DNA from: Sulfuricurvum sp.
Lineage (GTDB): Bacteria; Campylobacterota; Campylobacteria; Campylobacterales; Sulfurimonadaceae
Reading direction: 5' to 3'
NCBI GenBank assembly: GCA_011391735.1
Contig: JAABPY010000067.1
Location: forward strand, 1-34,411
Length of the DNA stretch: 34,411 nucleotides
Positions 1 to 6,753 of the stretch are shown one piece after another. Below the pieces are notes generated by a model, which saw nothing but the letters and a program-made list of their open reading frames with translations, made no database searches and was not told the origin of the DNA. Numbering within the stretch: position 1 is the stretch's first letter; the number at the start of each line of letters is the position of its first letter. The position numbers and the translations under genes are program-made.

Positions 1-565
1 TATTTATAAGAAATTCGAAGCACTAAAGAATGTCAAAACGGGTCTGTATGGCAAGATAAAATTCACATACTTGTCGGCTGTTGTTGAACATAAAAAAGTT
101 GGGAAAATAAAGATAGTTTTTATCAAAACAAAAGATAAATTGATACCATTAGTCTCAACCAATTTAGAACTTACTGATGATGAAGTTATTGAGATTTATA
201 AAAGAAGATGGGACATCGAACAAGGCTATAAAGAGCTTCGTCAACACTTTGGATTTGGTAAGGAAGAAAACCGCATTTACGAAGCATTGATTGGTAGAAT
301 TACCCTCTCATTTTTCACTTACAATATCGTTAGCTACATTAACCGTATTAGTAATGAACCTAAAACCATTGGTGGACTATTCGCAGATTTAGAGTGTGAA
401 CTCTCGACTTTGGCAATCGCCATGAAGTATTTTATTCAAATACTTGAAGGGCTAGCAAAAGTTGAAGATATTGTAAATAGAAATGAAGATTTAGTGAATA
501 TCATCACTGTGCTGCAGGATGTAACTCAAAAAATACTCGGTTTTAGGTGCGAAAGTTAAGATCAA
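1..565 (+). mobile_element. Right-hand end of an IS4-like insertion sequence (approximate)
   Basis: The window begins inside an insertion sequence. Its right end is placed near 553-565, because the opposite-strand RelE-like toxin is recognisable up to about base 565 (reading leftwards) and loses all family similarity beyond it. The left end, the full inverted repeats and any target duplication are outside the window, so the boundary is inferred, not measured. Confidence 0.55.
2..559 (+). CDS. IS4-superfamily transposase, C-terminal part (5' end outside window)
   Basis: This is the C-terminal portion of a DDE transposase. The reading frame is open from base 2, so the true start lies upstream of the window; an internal TTG at 71 is not a credible start. 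The IS4 'YREK' signature is visible as YKRRWDIEQGYKELR, which carries the catalytic Glu (Y-x2-R-x3-E-x6-R). The tail ends in GFRCES and stops at 557-559, which is probably within or beside the terminal inverted repeat of the element. The stop region overlaps the 3' end of the opposite-strand toxin gene, suggesting the element inserted into that gene. The exact IS family within IS4 cannot be assigned without the N-terminal part. Confidence 0.85.
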   Translation: MYKKFEALKNVKTGLYGKIKFTYLSAVVEHKKVGKIKIVFIKTKDKLIPLVSTNLELTDDEVIEIYKRRWDIEQGYKELRQHFGFGKEENRIYEALIGRITLSFFTYNIVSYINRISNEPKTIGGLFADLECELSTLAIAMKYFIQILEGLAKVEDIVNRNEDLVNIITVLQDVTQKILGFRCES

Positions 566-772
566 ATTATCCTCTTGATAAAATACAACTCTATAATCCC
601 CGATTCGCAATCTGTAAGCCCCATCAAATGGGGTTTTGAGCTTTTTGATTTTTGTTAAGACTGGATAACTTGCAAAATCTTCAATCCCATCAAGTAAAGA
701 CGAAGCGATTGATTTGTCAAGTTTACTGAGTTGTTTGACGGCTTTTGGATCGTATTGTATATCATAAGCCAA
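491..772 (-). pseudogene. RelE/ParE-family toxin with C-terminus replaced by IS sequence
   Basis: This encodes a ribosome-dependent mRNA interferase or gyrase-type toxin of the RelE/ParE superfamily, in a type II toxin-antitoxin pair with the gene just upstream. The first ~70 residues fit the family: YDPKAVKQLSKLD near the start, then the core YRLRIGDYRVVFYQEDN. After DNLIL the expected final strand, usually an RxGHR-type motif with catalytic basic residues, is missing. Instead there is a tail of about 21 residues (starting TFAPKTEYF) read from the end of the IS element. The start is a TTG at 770-772 that overlaps the antitoxin stop by 11 bp, typical of such pairs. The toxin is probably inactive; a weakly active hybrid cannot be excluded. 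Confidence 0.75.
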
Positions 773-977
773 GAGATGCTCTTACATTTTGGTGTGGAAT
801 GGTTTCTAAAGTTCCCATTTTATAGTCTTGAACCGTTTTTGTGACAGCTTGCACATCAAAATACTCCTGCAATGCTTCCCTGATCACTTGAGTTTTTTTC
901 TTGCCACTCTCCAAAGCGATCATACACAATTCATCTATTAAATTTTCTTCCAAAGTGATAGTTACTTTTTTTGTCAT
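762..977 (-). CDS. Ribbon-helix-helix antitoxin
   Basis: This is a 71-residue antitoxin. The N-terminal half (KKVTITLEENLIDELCMIALESGKKKTQVIREALQEYF) has the strand-helix-helix pattern of the CopG/RHH fold that binds operator DNA as a dimer; the C-terminal ~30 residues would wrap the toxin. The start is ATG 975-977 with an AAGGAA ribosome site close upstream on the minus strand. It precedes and overlaps the toxin gene, so the pair is co-transcribed and, as usual for the family, probably autorepressed. The gene is intact even though its toxin partner has lost its natural C-terminus. Confidence 0.8.
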   Translation of the reverse strand: MTKKVTITLEENLIDELCMIALESGKKKTQVIREALQEYFDVQAVTKTVQDYKMGTLETIPHQNVRASLGL

Positions 978-1015
978 AGTGATTTCCTTCTATTTTGCCA
1001 TATTTTACCATACTT

Positions 1016-1207
1016 TTAATAAGATACTTTACAATTCCAACACAAATTAATCAACGTGTTGGCTTGGCAATCGCCTGTCATATCACCAATACAGATAGAA
1101 ATTTCCCTTTTCATGTGAATGTTCAAAATGAAATCTAAGCGGATTTGTAATGACGGAGCAAGTAAAATCGATTGATTATCGGACATCGTAAAGAAGTCTA
1201 TTAACAT
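1016..1207 (-). CDS. Small hypothetical protein (63 aa)
   Basis: I do not recognise this protein. It has an ATG at 1205-1207 preceded on the minus strand by a good AGGAG ribosome site about 4 bases upstream, and it follows the small ORF at 1235-1327 by 27 bp. The translated product has a hydrophobic middle and three Cys in its C-terminal third (GDCQAN and CWNCKV), a pattern that could bind a metal. It may be a genuine short gene, a truncated gene in a decayed island, or chance. Confidence 0.3.
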   Translation of the reverse strand: MLIDFFTMSDNQSILLAPSLQIRLDFILNIHMKREISICIGDMTGDCQANTLINLCWNCKVSY

Positions 1208-1229
1208 TTAACTCCTGACTCCTATTTTA

Positions 1230-1258
1230 TTGACTTATTTTATCTTTTTGGATACAAT
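1230..1258 (+). promoter_or_regulatory. Near-consensus sigma-70 promoter pointing into the toxin antisense strand
   Basis: TTGACT (1230-1235) and TACAAT (1253-1258) are separated by exactly 17 bases. The expected transcript would start near 1265 on the plus strand, where no plausible gene is present; it would be antisense to the 3' end of the PemK-like toxin gene. The match may be chance in AT-rich DNA. Confidence 0.4.
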
Positions 1259-1327
1259 CAGTTCATTAACTCGCTGCTCATCTTCATTGGTGAGTGTAGC
1301 CTCCCCTCGAAAGAGGGGTTGAGTCAT
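1235..1327 (-). CDS. Possible small ORF (30 aa) overlapping the PemK-like toxin 3' end
   Basis: An ATG at 1325-1327 opens a 30-codon frame in a different phase from the PemK-like toxin, overlapping its last 44 bases. The product is strongly charged, with the core GEATLTNEDEQRVNELI, which reads like real protein sequence (amphipathic helix, no rare-codon run). No clear Shine-Dalgarno sequence is seen. It might be the displaced C-terminal end of another gene, or a short protein translated by coupling from the toxin frame. No family was recognised. Confidence 0.3.
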   Translation of the reverse strand: MTQPLFRGEATLTNEDEQRVNELIVSKKIK

Positions 1328-1712
1328 AAAACTCTACAAATGACTTTTCTAAACTTTCGAATACATTTTTATCAAGATTTCCTGTTTTGTAAGCCAGCCT
1401 TTTAGCATCTATCGTTTTCACTTGACTTAGTATCGCACTATTTTGTTTCTCTTTAAAATCAATAATGCAATGAAATTTATCCTCTTTGATTTTTGACGTC
1501 AAAGGAATAGCCAAAAAAGTGTTTTTATTTATTTTTCTAAAAATCACTACGGGTCTTAGAAAATTCTCCCCTTTCCCATATACTTCATAACCAATATTTT
1601 GTCCAATAGATACAAACTAAATCTCCCCTTGTCGAAAATGTATACGATTTTTATTTTTATGAATCTCTTTTTTTATAGCATTCCAACTGTCAAAGTTTAT
1701 TATCTCTTCCAC
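1284..1712 (-). pseudogene. PemK/MazF-family toxin interrupted by one amber codon
   Basis: PemK/MazF toxins are sequence-specific mRNA endoribonucleases. An open frame from GTG at 1545-1547 contains only the C-terminal two thirds (IFRKINKNTFLAIPLTSK, then SAILSQVKTIDAKRL, both family landmarks). Reading the same frame upstream gives the missing N-terminus: a GTG at 1710-1712 behind an AAAAAAAGGG ribosome site, then VEEIINFDSWNAIKKEI, HFRQGEI, a TAG at 1617-1619, and FVSIGQNIGYEVYGKG. Family members carry an aromatic residue (often Trp or Tyr) at the stop position, so a TGG-to-TAG change is the simplest explanation. The full product would be 142 residues. The only visible lesion is this codon, so inactivation looks recent; no cognate antitoxin was seen beside it. 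Confidence 0.8.
1303..1318. repeat. Perfect hairpin with GAAA loop
   Basis: CCCCTC (1303-1308) and GAGGGG (1313-1318) form a perfect 6-bp stem around GAAA, a stable GNRA tetraloop when transcribed on the plus strand. There is no T-run after it on either strand, so it is not a canonical terminator. It lies inside the 3' end of the PemK-like gene. Confidence 0.5.
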
Positions 1713-1791
1713 TTTTTATCCCTTTTTTTGGGTCTGATCCCATTATTATTTTATCACGGACAATATCTAACAATTTCTTTTTAATCTCCAT
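1690..1791 (-). pseudogene. Putative start of an integron integrase (intI) remnant
   Basis: A 33-codon frame starts at ATG 1789-1791 with a GAGAGGTG ribosome site 6 bases upstream. Its first 15 residues (MEIKKKLLDIVRDKI) resemble the N-terminus of integron-type tyrosine recombinases, where a KLLDxVRDKIR-like segment is followed by a KHYSxRTE helix. After that the sequence departs abruptly (IMGSDPKKG) at the GGGTCTGATCCC motif and ends in the 5' part of the PemK-like gene. It points away from the cassette at 2078, the normal orientation of intI relative to attI and cassettes. Only a short match supports it, so the identification rests largely on context. Confidence 0.45.
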
Positions 1792-2058
1792 AATTCACAC
1801 CTCTCGCTTAAGGGACATCATGTCCTTTTAATGGGTTATTTGACAAATAACGGAACACTTTGTCCAAATAACAGCTACTTTCATGCTAAATGGACACTCT
1901 TTTCTTTAAGAATAATAATGTAAATGATGAAAAAACATCGGAAAAATGACAATTTGACCTATAATTGCTTGAATTGATGCTTATAAATGGACAGTTTGCA
2001 TGTTCCTTTAATAATTACTATTCAGTGTTTTTGTGTTACAGTGTTCCTTGAATAAATA
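1792..2058. promoter_or_regulatory. attI-like intergenic region with repeats
   Basis: This 267-bp gap contains no credible gene. It carries several related motifs: a palindrome GGACAT-C-ATGTCC (1813-1825), two copies of AAATGGACA (1888-1896 and 1985-1993), and two near-identical direct repeats, GTTCCTTTAATAA (2002-2014) and GTTCCTTGAATAA (2043-2055). In integrons the attI site lies here, between divergent intI and the first cassette, and has direct repeats bound by the integrase. The layout fits, but the function of these repeats is inferred. Confidence 0.45.
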
Positions 2059-2059
2059 G

Positions 2060-2971
2060 TTATGAGAAGGGAGCGTCATGAGTATTAAGCAACAAGTCGA
2101 AGATGCTATTTTTCTAGCTAAGAATGAAAGGCACTTAGGTGCGCTTACTAATTTGATGCTCGCCGTCGCTGCGTCATCCAGAAAAACATTTCCAAAAGGT
2201 AAAGCTAAATCATTGAAAGACCCAACAAAGAATATGGGAGACGGGGAAGCGTTCAGTTTGTTTGTTGGTGGCCGAATCAGAAAAATTCTCTTTGGCGATT
2301 ATGGAGGGCCAGACACTGGTAATAGCGGTATTAGTGTTAACTTTAAAGGTAAGCAGCATGACGTTGCATATATCCTCTACAAATACTATCGGTGTGAACT
2401 CGTACATGAAGGTGAGCTACCTGAAGATATTGAGTTCAGCGCTCCCAGCGAAAACCAAAACATGGGAATTAATAATGGTGGCGTAGGCGTATCAATTGGG
2501 TGCGGTAATGCGATGGTTCTTGATTATGGGTGGATAGATCTTTTAGTTAACGCAGTTGTTTACGCAAGGTGTAATGGCAAAGTTTTCGGTATTGATCACA
2601 TTGAATTGGTTGCGGTTGAAGGAGTGAGCGAAAAAGAGCATTGCGAATCAATGGTGGAGGCTTATGGCATTACTCCTGGGCGATATCAAATATTAAAAGA
2701 AGCAACTAAACATATAACACCAGACTGTGTTGTTAAAGATAGTGATGAAGTGTTGGTTAAGAAATTTAGCGATCTTGTTTCAAAGAACGTTATAAGTGGC
2801 GGTGCAATAACTGGACTTTCTAGTCATGATTTGTCAGATCGAGAGGGCAAACTCTTACCAAAAGGCCTAGAGATTCTTAAAGAAATTGGAGCTGTGTATC
2901 AAATCGTTGCAGCATAATCTCATAACAAAGCATTGCACCGGACTCGCTGCGCTCGCACGGTGAATGCGGCG
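2060..2971 (+). mobile_element. Integron gene cassette (one ORF plus attC)
   Basis: The unit runs from a GTTATGA recombination core (2059-2065) to a GTTATGC core (2971-2977). It contains one ORF with 12 bp of leader-side slack to its ribosome site and ends in an attC hairpin 4 bp past the stop codon. This compact, promoterless layout is that of an integron cassette of about 0.9 kb. The boundaries follow the known cut between G and TT in the core. Confidence 0.7.
2078..2917 (+). CDS. Cassette-borne hypothetical protein, 279 aa
   Basis: I do not recognise a characterised family. The protein is soluble, without signal peptide or membrane segment. A segment around residue 105 reads LYKYYRCELVHEGELP, an R-x4-H pattern of the kind seen in HEPN-fold RNases, and the helical N-terminal half would be compatible with such a fold; this is only suggestive. 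A glycine-rich stretch (MGINNGGVGVSIGCG) follows. The C-terminal third is helical and charged. The start is ATG 2078 after GAAGGGAG. The gene sits alone between an attI-like site and attC, and its somewhat higher GC than its AT-rich surroundings fits horizontal origin. Cassette genes of this kind often act in defence or stress, but nothing here proves it. Confidence 0.85.
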   Translation: MSIKQQVEDAIFLAKNERHLGALTNLMLAVAASSRKTFPKGKAKSLKDPTKNMGDGEAFSLFVGGRIRKILFGDYGGPDTGNSGISVNFKGKQHDVAYILYKYYRCELVHEGELPEDIEFSAPSENQNMGINNGGVGVSIGCGNAMVLDYGWIDLLVNAVVYARCNGKVFGIDHIELVAVEGVSEKEHCESMVEAYGITPGRYQILKEATKHITPDCVVKDSDEVLVKKFSDLVSKNVISGGAITGLSSHDLSDREGKLLPKGLEILKEIGAVYQIVAA

Positions 2972-2977
2972 TTATGC
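2921..2977 (+). repeat. attC recombination site
   Basis: The sequence folds as an integron attC site. Outer boxes CATAAC (2921-2926) and GTTATG (2971-2976) pair; AAA faces GGC as an unpaired central spacer; GCATT (2930-2934) pairs with AATGC (2963-2967); G2935 is an extrahelical base; and CACCG (2936-2940) pairs with CGGTG (2958-2962). The remaining 17 bases (2941-2957) form the variable tip. The extrahelical base is the feature by which the integrase chooses the strand. The site begins 3 bp after the cassette stop codon. Confidence 0.8.
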
Positions 2978-3015
2978 TACAAATGGAAGGCTTGAAGAAA
3001 AAGGGAGAACTGTCG

Positions 3016-3111
3016 ATGTATGAAATAGCTGAACGCTTTGAGATGGAAGGGAGGGGACTTTTACTAAATAGGGTTCTGCCCCCATATTTTAGCAGTTTAT
3101 TTTTCGGGTAG
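3016..3111 (+). CDS. Possible short or truncated ORF (31 aa) after attC
   Basis: An ATG at 3016 follows GGGAGA by about 7-9 bases and opens a 31-codon frame (MYEIAERFEMEGRG, then a hydrophobic end). The same frame is open back to an ATG in the attC core at 2974, which would give 45 residues. No family is recognised. It could be the beginning of a second, truncated cassette gene, or chance. Confidence 0.2.
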   Translation: MYEIAERFEMEGRGLLLNRVLPPYFSSLFFG

Positions 3112-3144
3112 AATCGTAGACGAACTTAGAAAGTTTAAAAGGAG
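3109..3144 (+). promoter_or_regulatory. Candidate -10 box and strong ribosome site upstream of the DUF1016 gene
   Basis: TAGAAT (3109-3114) resembles a -10 element, and AAAAGGAG (3137-3144) is a near-perfect ribosome site. The latter drives a 15-codon ORF (3153-3200) whose end overlaps the ATG of the nuclease gene at 3188, so the small ORF may be a coupled leader or the remnant start of another gene. Confidence 0.35.
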
Positions 3145-3187
3145 TATTCCCAATGAGCAATCAAGAATTCAGTAAAAGGGCTTGTTT

Positions 3188-4234
3188 ATGGATAAAATAA
3201 AAGAGTTGCATCATACAGTTAACTATAATTCCTTTTTGGTAGAGATCAAAAATCAAATAAAAATTTCGCAGCAAAAAGCATTTAGTGCTATCAATCAAGA
3301 GATGATAATGCTTTATTTTCATATTGGGGCTATGATTGAACAAAGACAAAAAGAGCTTGGTTGGGGTGCAAAGGTTATCGATAAATTGAGTCAAGATATT
3401 TTACGTGAGTTTCCGAATATGAGTGGATTTTCAACGAGAAATATTAAACTTATGGTGCAGTTTTACAAAGAATATGCCGATGATGAAATTGGGCAACTAT
3501 CGGTTGCACAAATTCCTTGGACTCATAATATTATCTTGATTCAAAAAATAAAAGATAAAGAATTACGATATTGGTATATACAAAAAATCCTTGAAAATGG
3601 CTGGAGCAGGGACGTTTTGACGCTTATGATTAAAAGTGAAGTTCATAAACGAGAAGGAAGTCTCGTCTCTAATTTTAAAAATATTTTGCCTCCGCTTGAG
3701 AGTGATTTGGTGCAGCAATCTTTTAAAGATCCGTATCGATTTGATTTTTTGACCATCACGGAGCCATTTAGAGAAAAAGAGCTTGAAAATAGTCTCATAA
3801 AACACATGGAGAAATTTTTAATCGAGCTTGGAAGCGGATTTGCATTTGTAGGACGACAATATAAGCTTGAAGTCGGTGATGATGACTTTTATATCGATCT
3901 ACTTTTTTATCATTTAAAGCTTCGATGTTTTGTCGTCGTTGAGCTTAAAAAAGGGAAATTTAAACCTGAATATTCGGGACAAGTGAATTTTTATTGCAGT
4001 GCTGTTGATAGTGTTTTAGCTCAAAAAGAGGATAAACCCACTATTGGGCTAATCCTTTGCCAAGAAAAAAATGAGATCGTTGCAGAGTATTCGTTGCGAA
4101 ATATGTCTCAACCTATTGGAATATCAGAATATCAACTGACTGAAATTTTACCAAAAGAGTTCGAGTCTTGTTTACCGACGATAGAGATGATAGAAAATGA
4201 ACTAAAGAGTAATTTGGAAGAATTGCTAATTTAA
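3188..4234 (+). CDS. DUF1016/YhcG-type PD-(D/E)xK nuclease domain protein
   Basis: The protein has 348 residues and matches the layout of the YhcG family: an N-terminal helical DUF1016 domain (about 1-150, including YFHIGAMIEQRQKELGWG and FSTRNIKLMVQFY) and a C-terminal nuclease domain. The PD-(D/E)xK core is visible as DDFYIDLLFYH with the catalytic Asp, then VVVELKKG with the Glu-x-Lys pair, followed by GQVNFYCSAVD. Family members are commonly found near restriction-modification and other defence genes; the substrate is not settled. The start is taken at ATG 3188 (AAAAGGG 7 bases upstream) rather than the TTG two codons earlier. It is the last gene of the accessory island before leuS. Confidence 0.88.
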   Translation: MDKIKELHHTVNYNSFLVEIKNQIKISQQKAFSAINQEMIMLYFHIGAMIEQRQKELGWGAKVIDKLSQDILREFPNMSGFSTRNIKLMVQFYKEYADDEIGQLSVAQIPWTHNIILIQKIKDKELRYWYIQKILENGWSRDVLTLMIKSEVHKREGSLVSNFKNILPPLESDLVQQSFKDPYRFDFLTITEPFREKELENSLIKHMEKFLIELGSGFAFVGRQYKLEVGDDDFYIDLLFYHLKLRCFVVVELKKGKFKPEYSGQVNFYCSAVDSVLAQKEDKPTIGLILCQEKNEIVAEYSLRNMSQPIGISEYQLTEILPKEFESCLPTIEMIENELKSNLEELLI

Positions 4235-4257
4235 TAGGGCGTTTATCGTAAATGAGA

Positions 4258-4263
4258 TAAAAT
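4258..4263 (+). promoter_or_regulatory. Candidate -10 box for leuS
   Basis: TAAAAT lies 38 bases upstream of the leuS ATG, in the 66-bp gap after the nuclease gene. Campylobacterota sigma-70 promoters often lack a clear -35 box, and none is seen. The assignment is by position and motif only. Confidence 0.35.
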
Positions 4264-4300
4264 CGCCTACAACTATATACATATTTTAGGGCAACAAAAA

Positions 4301-6751
4301 ATGAATTATTCCCCCTCGACTATCGAAGCAAAATGGCAAAAATTTTGGGCTGACAATAAAAGTTTTGAGCCTAGTGAAGATTTTACCAAAGAAAAAAAAT
4401 ACATTCTCAGTATGTTCCCTTTCCCAAGCGGACGGCTGCATATGGGGCATGTGAGAAACTACACCCTTAGCGATACATTCGCCCGTTATTACCGTCAACA
4501 AGGTTTTAATGTTCTTCACCCTATTGGTTTTGACAGTTTTGGGATGCCTGCGGAAAATGCGGCGATTAAAAACGGGTCTCATCCTAAGGGGTGGACGTAC
4601 GATAATATTGATTATATGAAAAAAGAGTTCGCCTCTTTGGGTTTTTCTTTTTCTAAAGAACGAGAATTGGCAACGAGTGATGAACTGTATACGAAGTTTG
4701 AGCAGGGCTTTATTATTGATATGTATGAAAAAGGGCTTCTTTATCGCAAAAAAGGGATGCTCAACTGGTGTCCCCATGATTTGACCGTTTTGGCGAATGA
4801 GCAAGTGGTTGACGGATGTTGCTGGAGATGCGATACCCCCATTGTCAAAAAAGATATGAATCAGTATTATTTTAAGATTACCCAATATGCGGATGAGCTT
4901 TTGGACGATTTGCATAAACTTGAGGGGGGTTGGCCGAAACAAGTTTTGACGATGCAGGAAAACTGGATCGGAAAATCGAACGGTTTGGCGTTTGATCTGT
5001 TTTTTGATGAAGCTAGCAAGGTAAAATTAGCCTCAAATTTTGATCGTTTTGATGTCTTTACCACGCGCCCTGATACGATTTACGGTGTTTCCTATACGGC
5101 GTTAGCCCCTGAACATCCCATTGTCTCATATATGATAGAGAACGCTTTATTGAGCGATGACGTTGTTTCTCAAATCAAAGAGATGAAAAATAGCTCTTCC
5201 ATTGATCGCCAAAAAGAAAAAAGTGGCGTTCCTCTGGGGCTTGATGTGATCCATCCCCTCACAGGTGAGAAGGTTCCTGTGTGGGTCGCTAATTTCGTTT
5301 TGATGGATTACGGCAGTGGTGCGGTGATGGCGGTTCCTGCGCATGATGATCGAGATTTTGATTTCGCTCAAAAGTATGATTTGCCGATTCATGCCGTTAT
5401 TAAACCCTTGGACGGTGAATTGGATTTAAGCAAAGCGTACACAGAGGTAGGGGTTCTTTTTAATTCACAACAATTCGATGGGATCAACTCAAAAGAGGCA
5501 CAATCTAAAGTAATAGAGTATTTTGAGTCTGAAAAAATTGGGCAAAAAACGACGAATTATAAACTCAAAGATTGGGGGGTTTCCCGTCAACGCTATTGGG
5601 GTGCTCCACTTCCTTTCGTCCATTGTGATGATTGTGGACTAGTGATGGAGAAAAAAGAGAATCTTCCTGTCGCTCTTCCTCATGATATTGAGATTACGGG
5701 AGAGGGAAATCCTCTCGAAAAACATCCGACATGGAAACATTGTCAATGTCCACAATGTGGAAAAGATGCGATTCGTGAGACCGATACGATGGATACGTTC
5801 GTTGAGTCAAGCTGGTATTTCCTACGCTTTTGTGCATCGCCTGAAAACTGGGAGAGTGAAGCGTTTTCGAGTGAACAAATCAAATACTGGATGGGTGTTG
5901 ACCATTACATCGGCGGGATTGAACACGCTATTTTGCATCTGCTCTACGCACGATTTTTTACCAAAGTATTTCGAGATTTGGGATACATCGAGTTTGATGA
6001 ACCGTTTGAAAAACTGTTAACGCAGGGGATGGTTCTCAAAGATGGGGCAAAAATGTCCAAATCCAAAGGCAATACCGTTGATCCTGATGCCATAATCCTA
6101 AAATACGGTGCGGATACAGCACGTCTCTTTATCCTCTTCGCTGCTCCTCCTACCCAAGAACTAGAATGGAATGACAGCGCGGTTGAGGGGGCGTTTCGTT
6201 TTCTCAAGCGGTTTGCCGATAGAGCGCAGTATGTGAACAAAAGTAATACCATTGTAAAAATAAACCACGCCTCCCTTTCTAAAGAGGAAAAGCATGCCCG
6301 TAAAAAAGTGTACGAAGCACTTAAACGTGCTCAAGACGTGTATGTTGAGCGTTATACCTTTAATACAATGATCGCAGGGTGTATGGAAGCGATGAATGCG
6401 TTGGGTGAGCAAAACAATCGTGAGGTGTGGAGTGAAGGATATTGGATTCTAGCTTCAATTTTAGAGCCTATTATTCCCCATTTGTGTTGGGAACTCTCCT
6501 ATACCCTTTTTGGAGGGAAAAATTTGGGTAGCCAAGAGGTATGTGACGAAGTTTTTGACGTGGATGCACTCACTCTTGGGGTTTCGGTTAATGGAAAAAA
6601 TCGTGCTACTATCGAGGTAGGAGTTAGTGAGACGAACGAAGCGATTATTGAAATAGCCAAAGCGTCGGTTGAGAAATGGATAGAGGGGAAAGAGATTGTA
6701 AAAGCAATTGTTGTCCCGAACAAATTGGTTAACTTGGTTATCAAGGGATAA
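4301..6751 (+). CDS. leuS: Leucyl-tRNA synthetase
   Basis: This cytosolic class Ia synthetase charges tRNA-Leu. Its 816 residues are the expected length for a bacterial enzyme. The HIGH motif appears as HMGH (residues 47-50), preceded by MFPFPSGRL, which is typical of LeuRS. The CP1 editing domain follows ([12 protein letters not shown], then [15 protein letters not shown] with the conserved Asp of the editing site). KMSKS is at 584-588. A zinc-binding set of CxxC pairs occurs in the insert region (CDDCG, CPQCG). The C-terminal anticodon-binding and tail domains are complete. The start is ATG 4301. It heads a run with lptE, a GGDEF gene and folC with gaps of 2-3 bp or overlaps, almost certainly one operon. 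The leuS-lptE-folC order is also found in H. pylori. Confidence 0.98.
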   Translation: MNYSPSTIEAKWQKFWADNKSFEPSEDFTKEKKYILSMFPFPSGRLHMGHVRNYTLSDTFARYYRQQGFNVLHPIGFDSFGMPAENAAIKNGSHPKGWTYDNIDYMKKEFASLGFSFSKERELATSDELYTKFEQGFIIDMYEKGLLYRKKGMLNWCPHDLTVLANEQVVDGCCWRCDTPIVKKDMNQYYFKITQYADELLDDLHKLEGGWPKQVLTMQENWIGKSNGLAFDLFFDEASKVKLASNFDRFDVFTTRPDTIYGVSYTALAPEHPIVSYMIENALLSDDVVSQIKEMKNSSSIDRQKEKSGVPLGLDVIHPLTGEKVPVWVANFVLMDYGSGAVMAVPAHDDRDFDFAQKYDLPIHAVIKPLDGELDLSKAYTEVGVLFNSQQFDGINSKEAQSKVIEYFESEKIGQKTTNYKLKDWGVSRQRYWGAPLPFVHCDDCGLVMEKKENLPVALPHDIEITGEGNPLEKHPTWKHCQCPQCGKDAIRETDTMDTFVESSWYFLRFCASPENWESEAFSSEQIKYWMGVDHYIGGIEHAILHLLYARFFTKVFRDLGYIEFDEPFEKLLTQGMVLKDGAKMSKSKGNTVDPDAIILKYGADTARLFILFAAPPTQELEWNDSAVEGAFRFLKRFADRAQYVNKSNTIVKINHASLSKEEKHARKKVYEALKRAQDVYVERYTFNTMIAGCMEAMNALGEQNNREVWSEGYWILASILEPIIPHLCWELSYTLFGGKNLGSQEVCDEVFDVDALTLGVSVNGKNRATIEVGVSETNEAIIEIAKASVEKWIEGKEIVKAIVVPNKLVNLVIKG

Positions 6752-6753
6752 AG

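Noticed and set aside
1303-1318. Hairpin CCCCTC-GAAA-GAGGGG as a terminator
   Set aside because: No T-run follows it on either strand, so termination is not supported.
1599-1784. 61-codon plus-strand hydrophobic ORF rich in Phe and Tyr
   Set aside because: It runs antisense to the PemK-like toxin and intI-remnant frames, has no ribosome site, and its hydrophobicity follows from T-rich DNA.
4286-4942. 218-codon minus-strand ORF inside leuS
   Set aside because: Antisense shadow of a strongly recognised leuS; product shows no family features.
4925-5580. Short G-runs in leuS as phase-variable tracts
   Set aside because: Runs of six G in an essential gene are too short and unsuited to phase variation.
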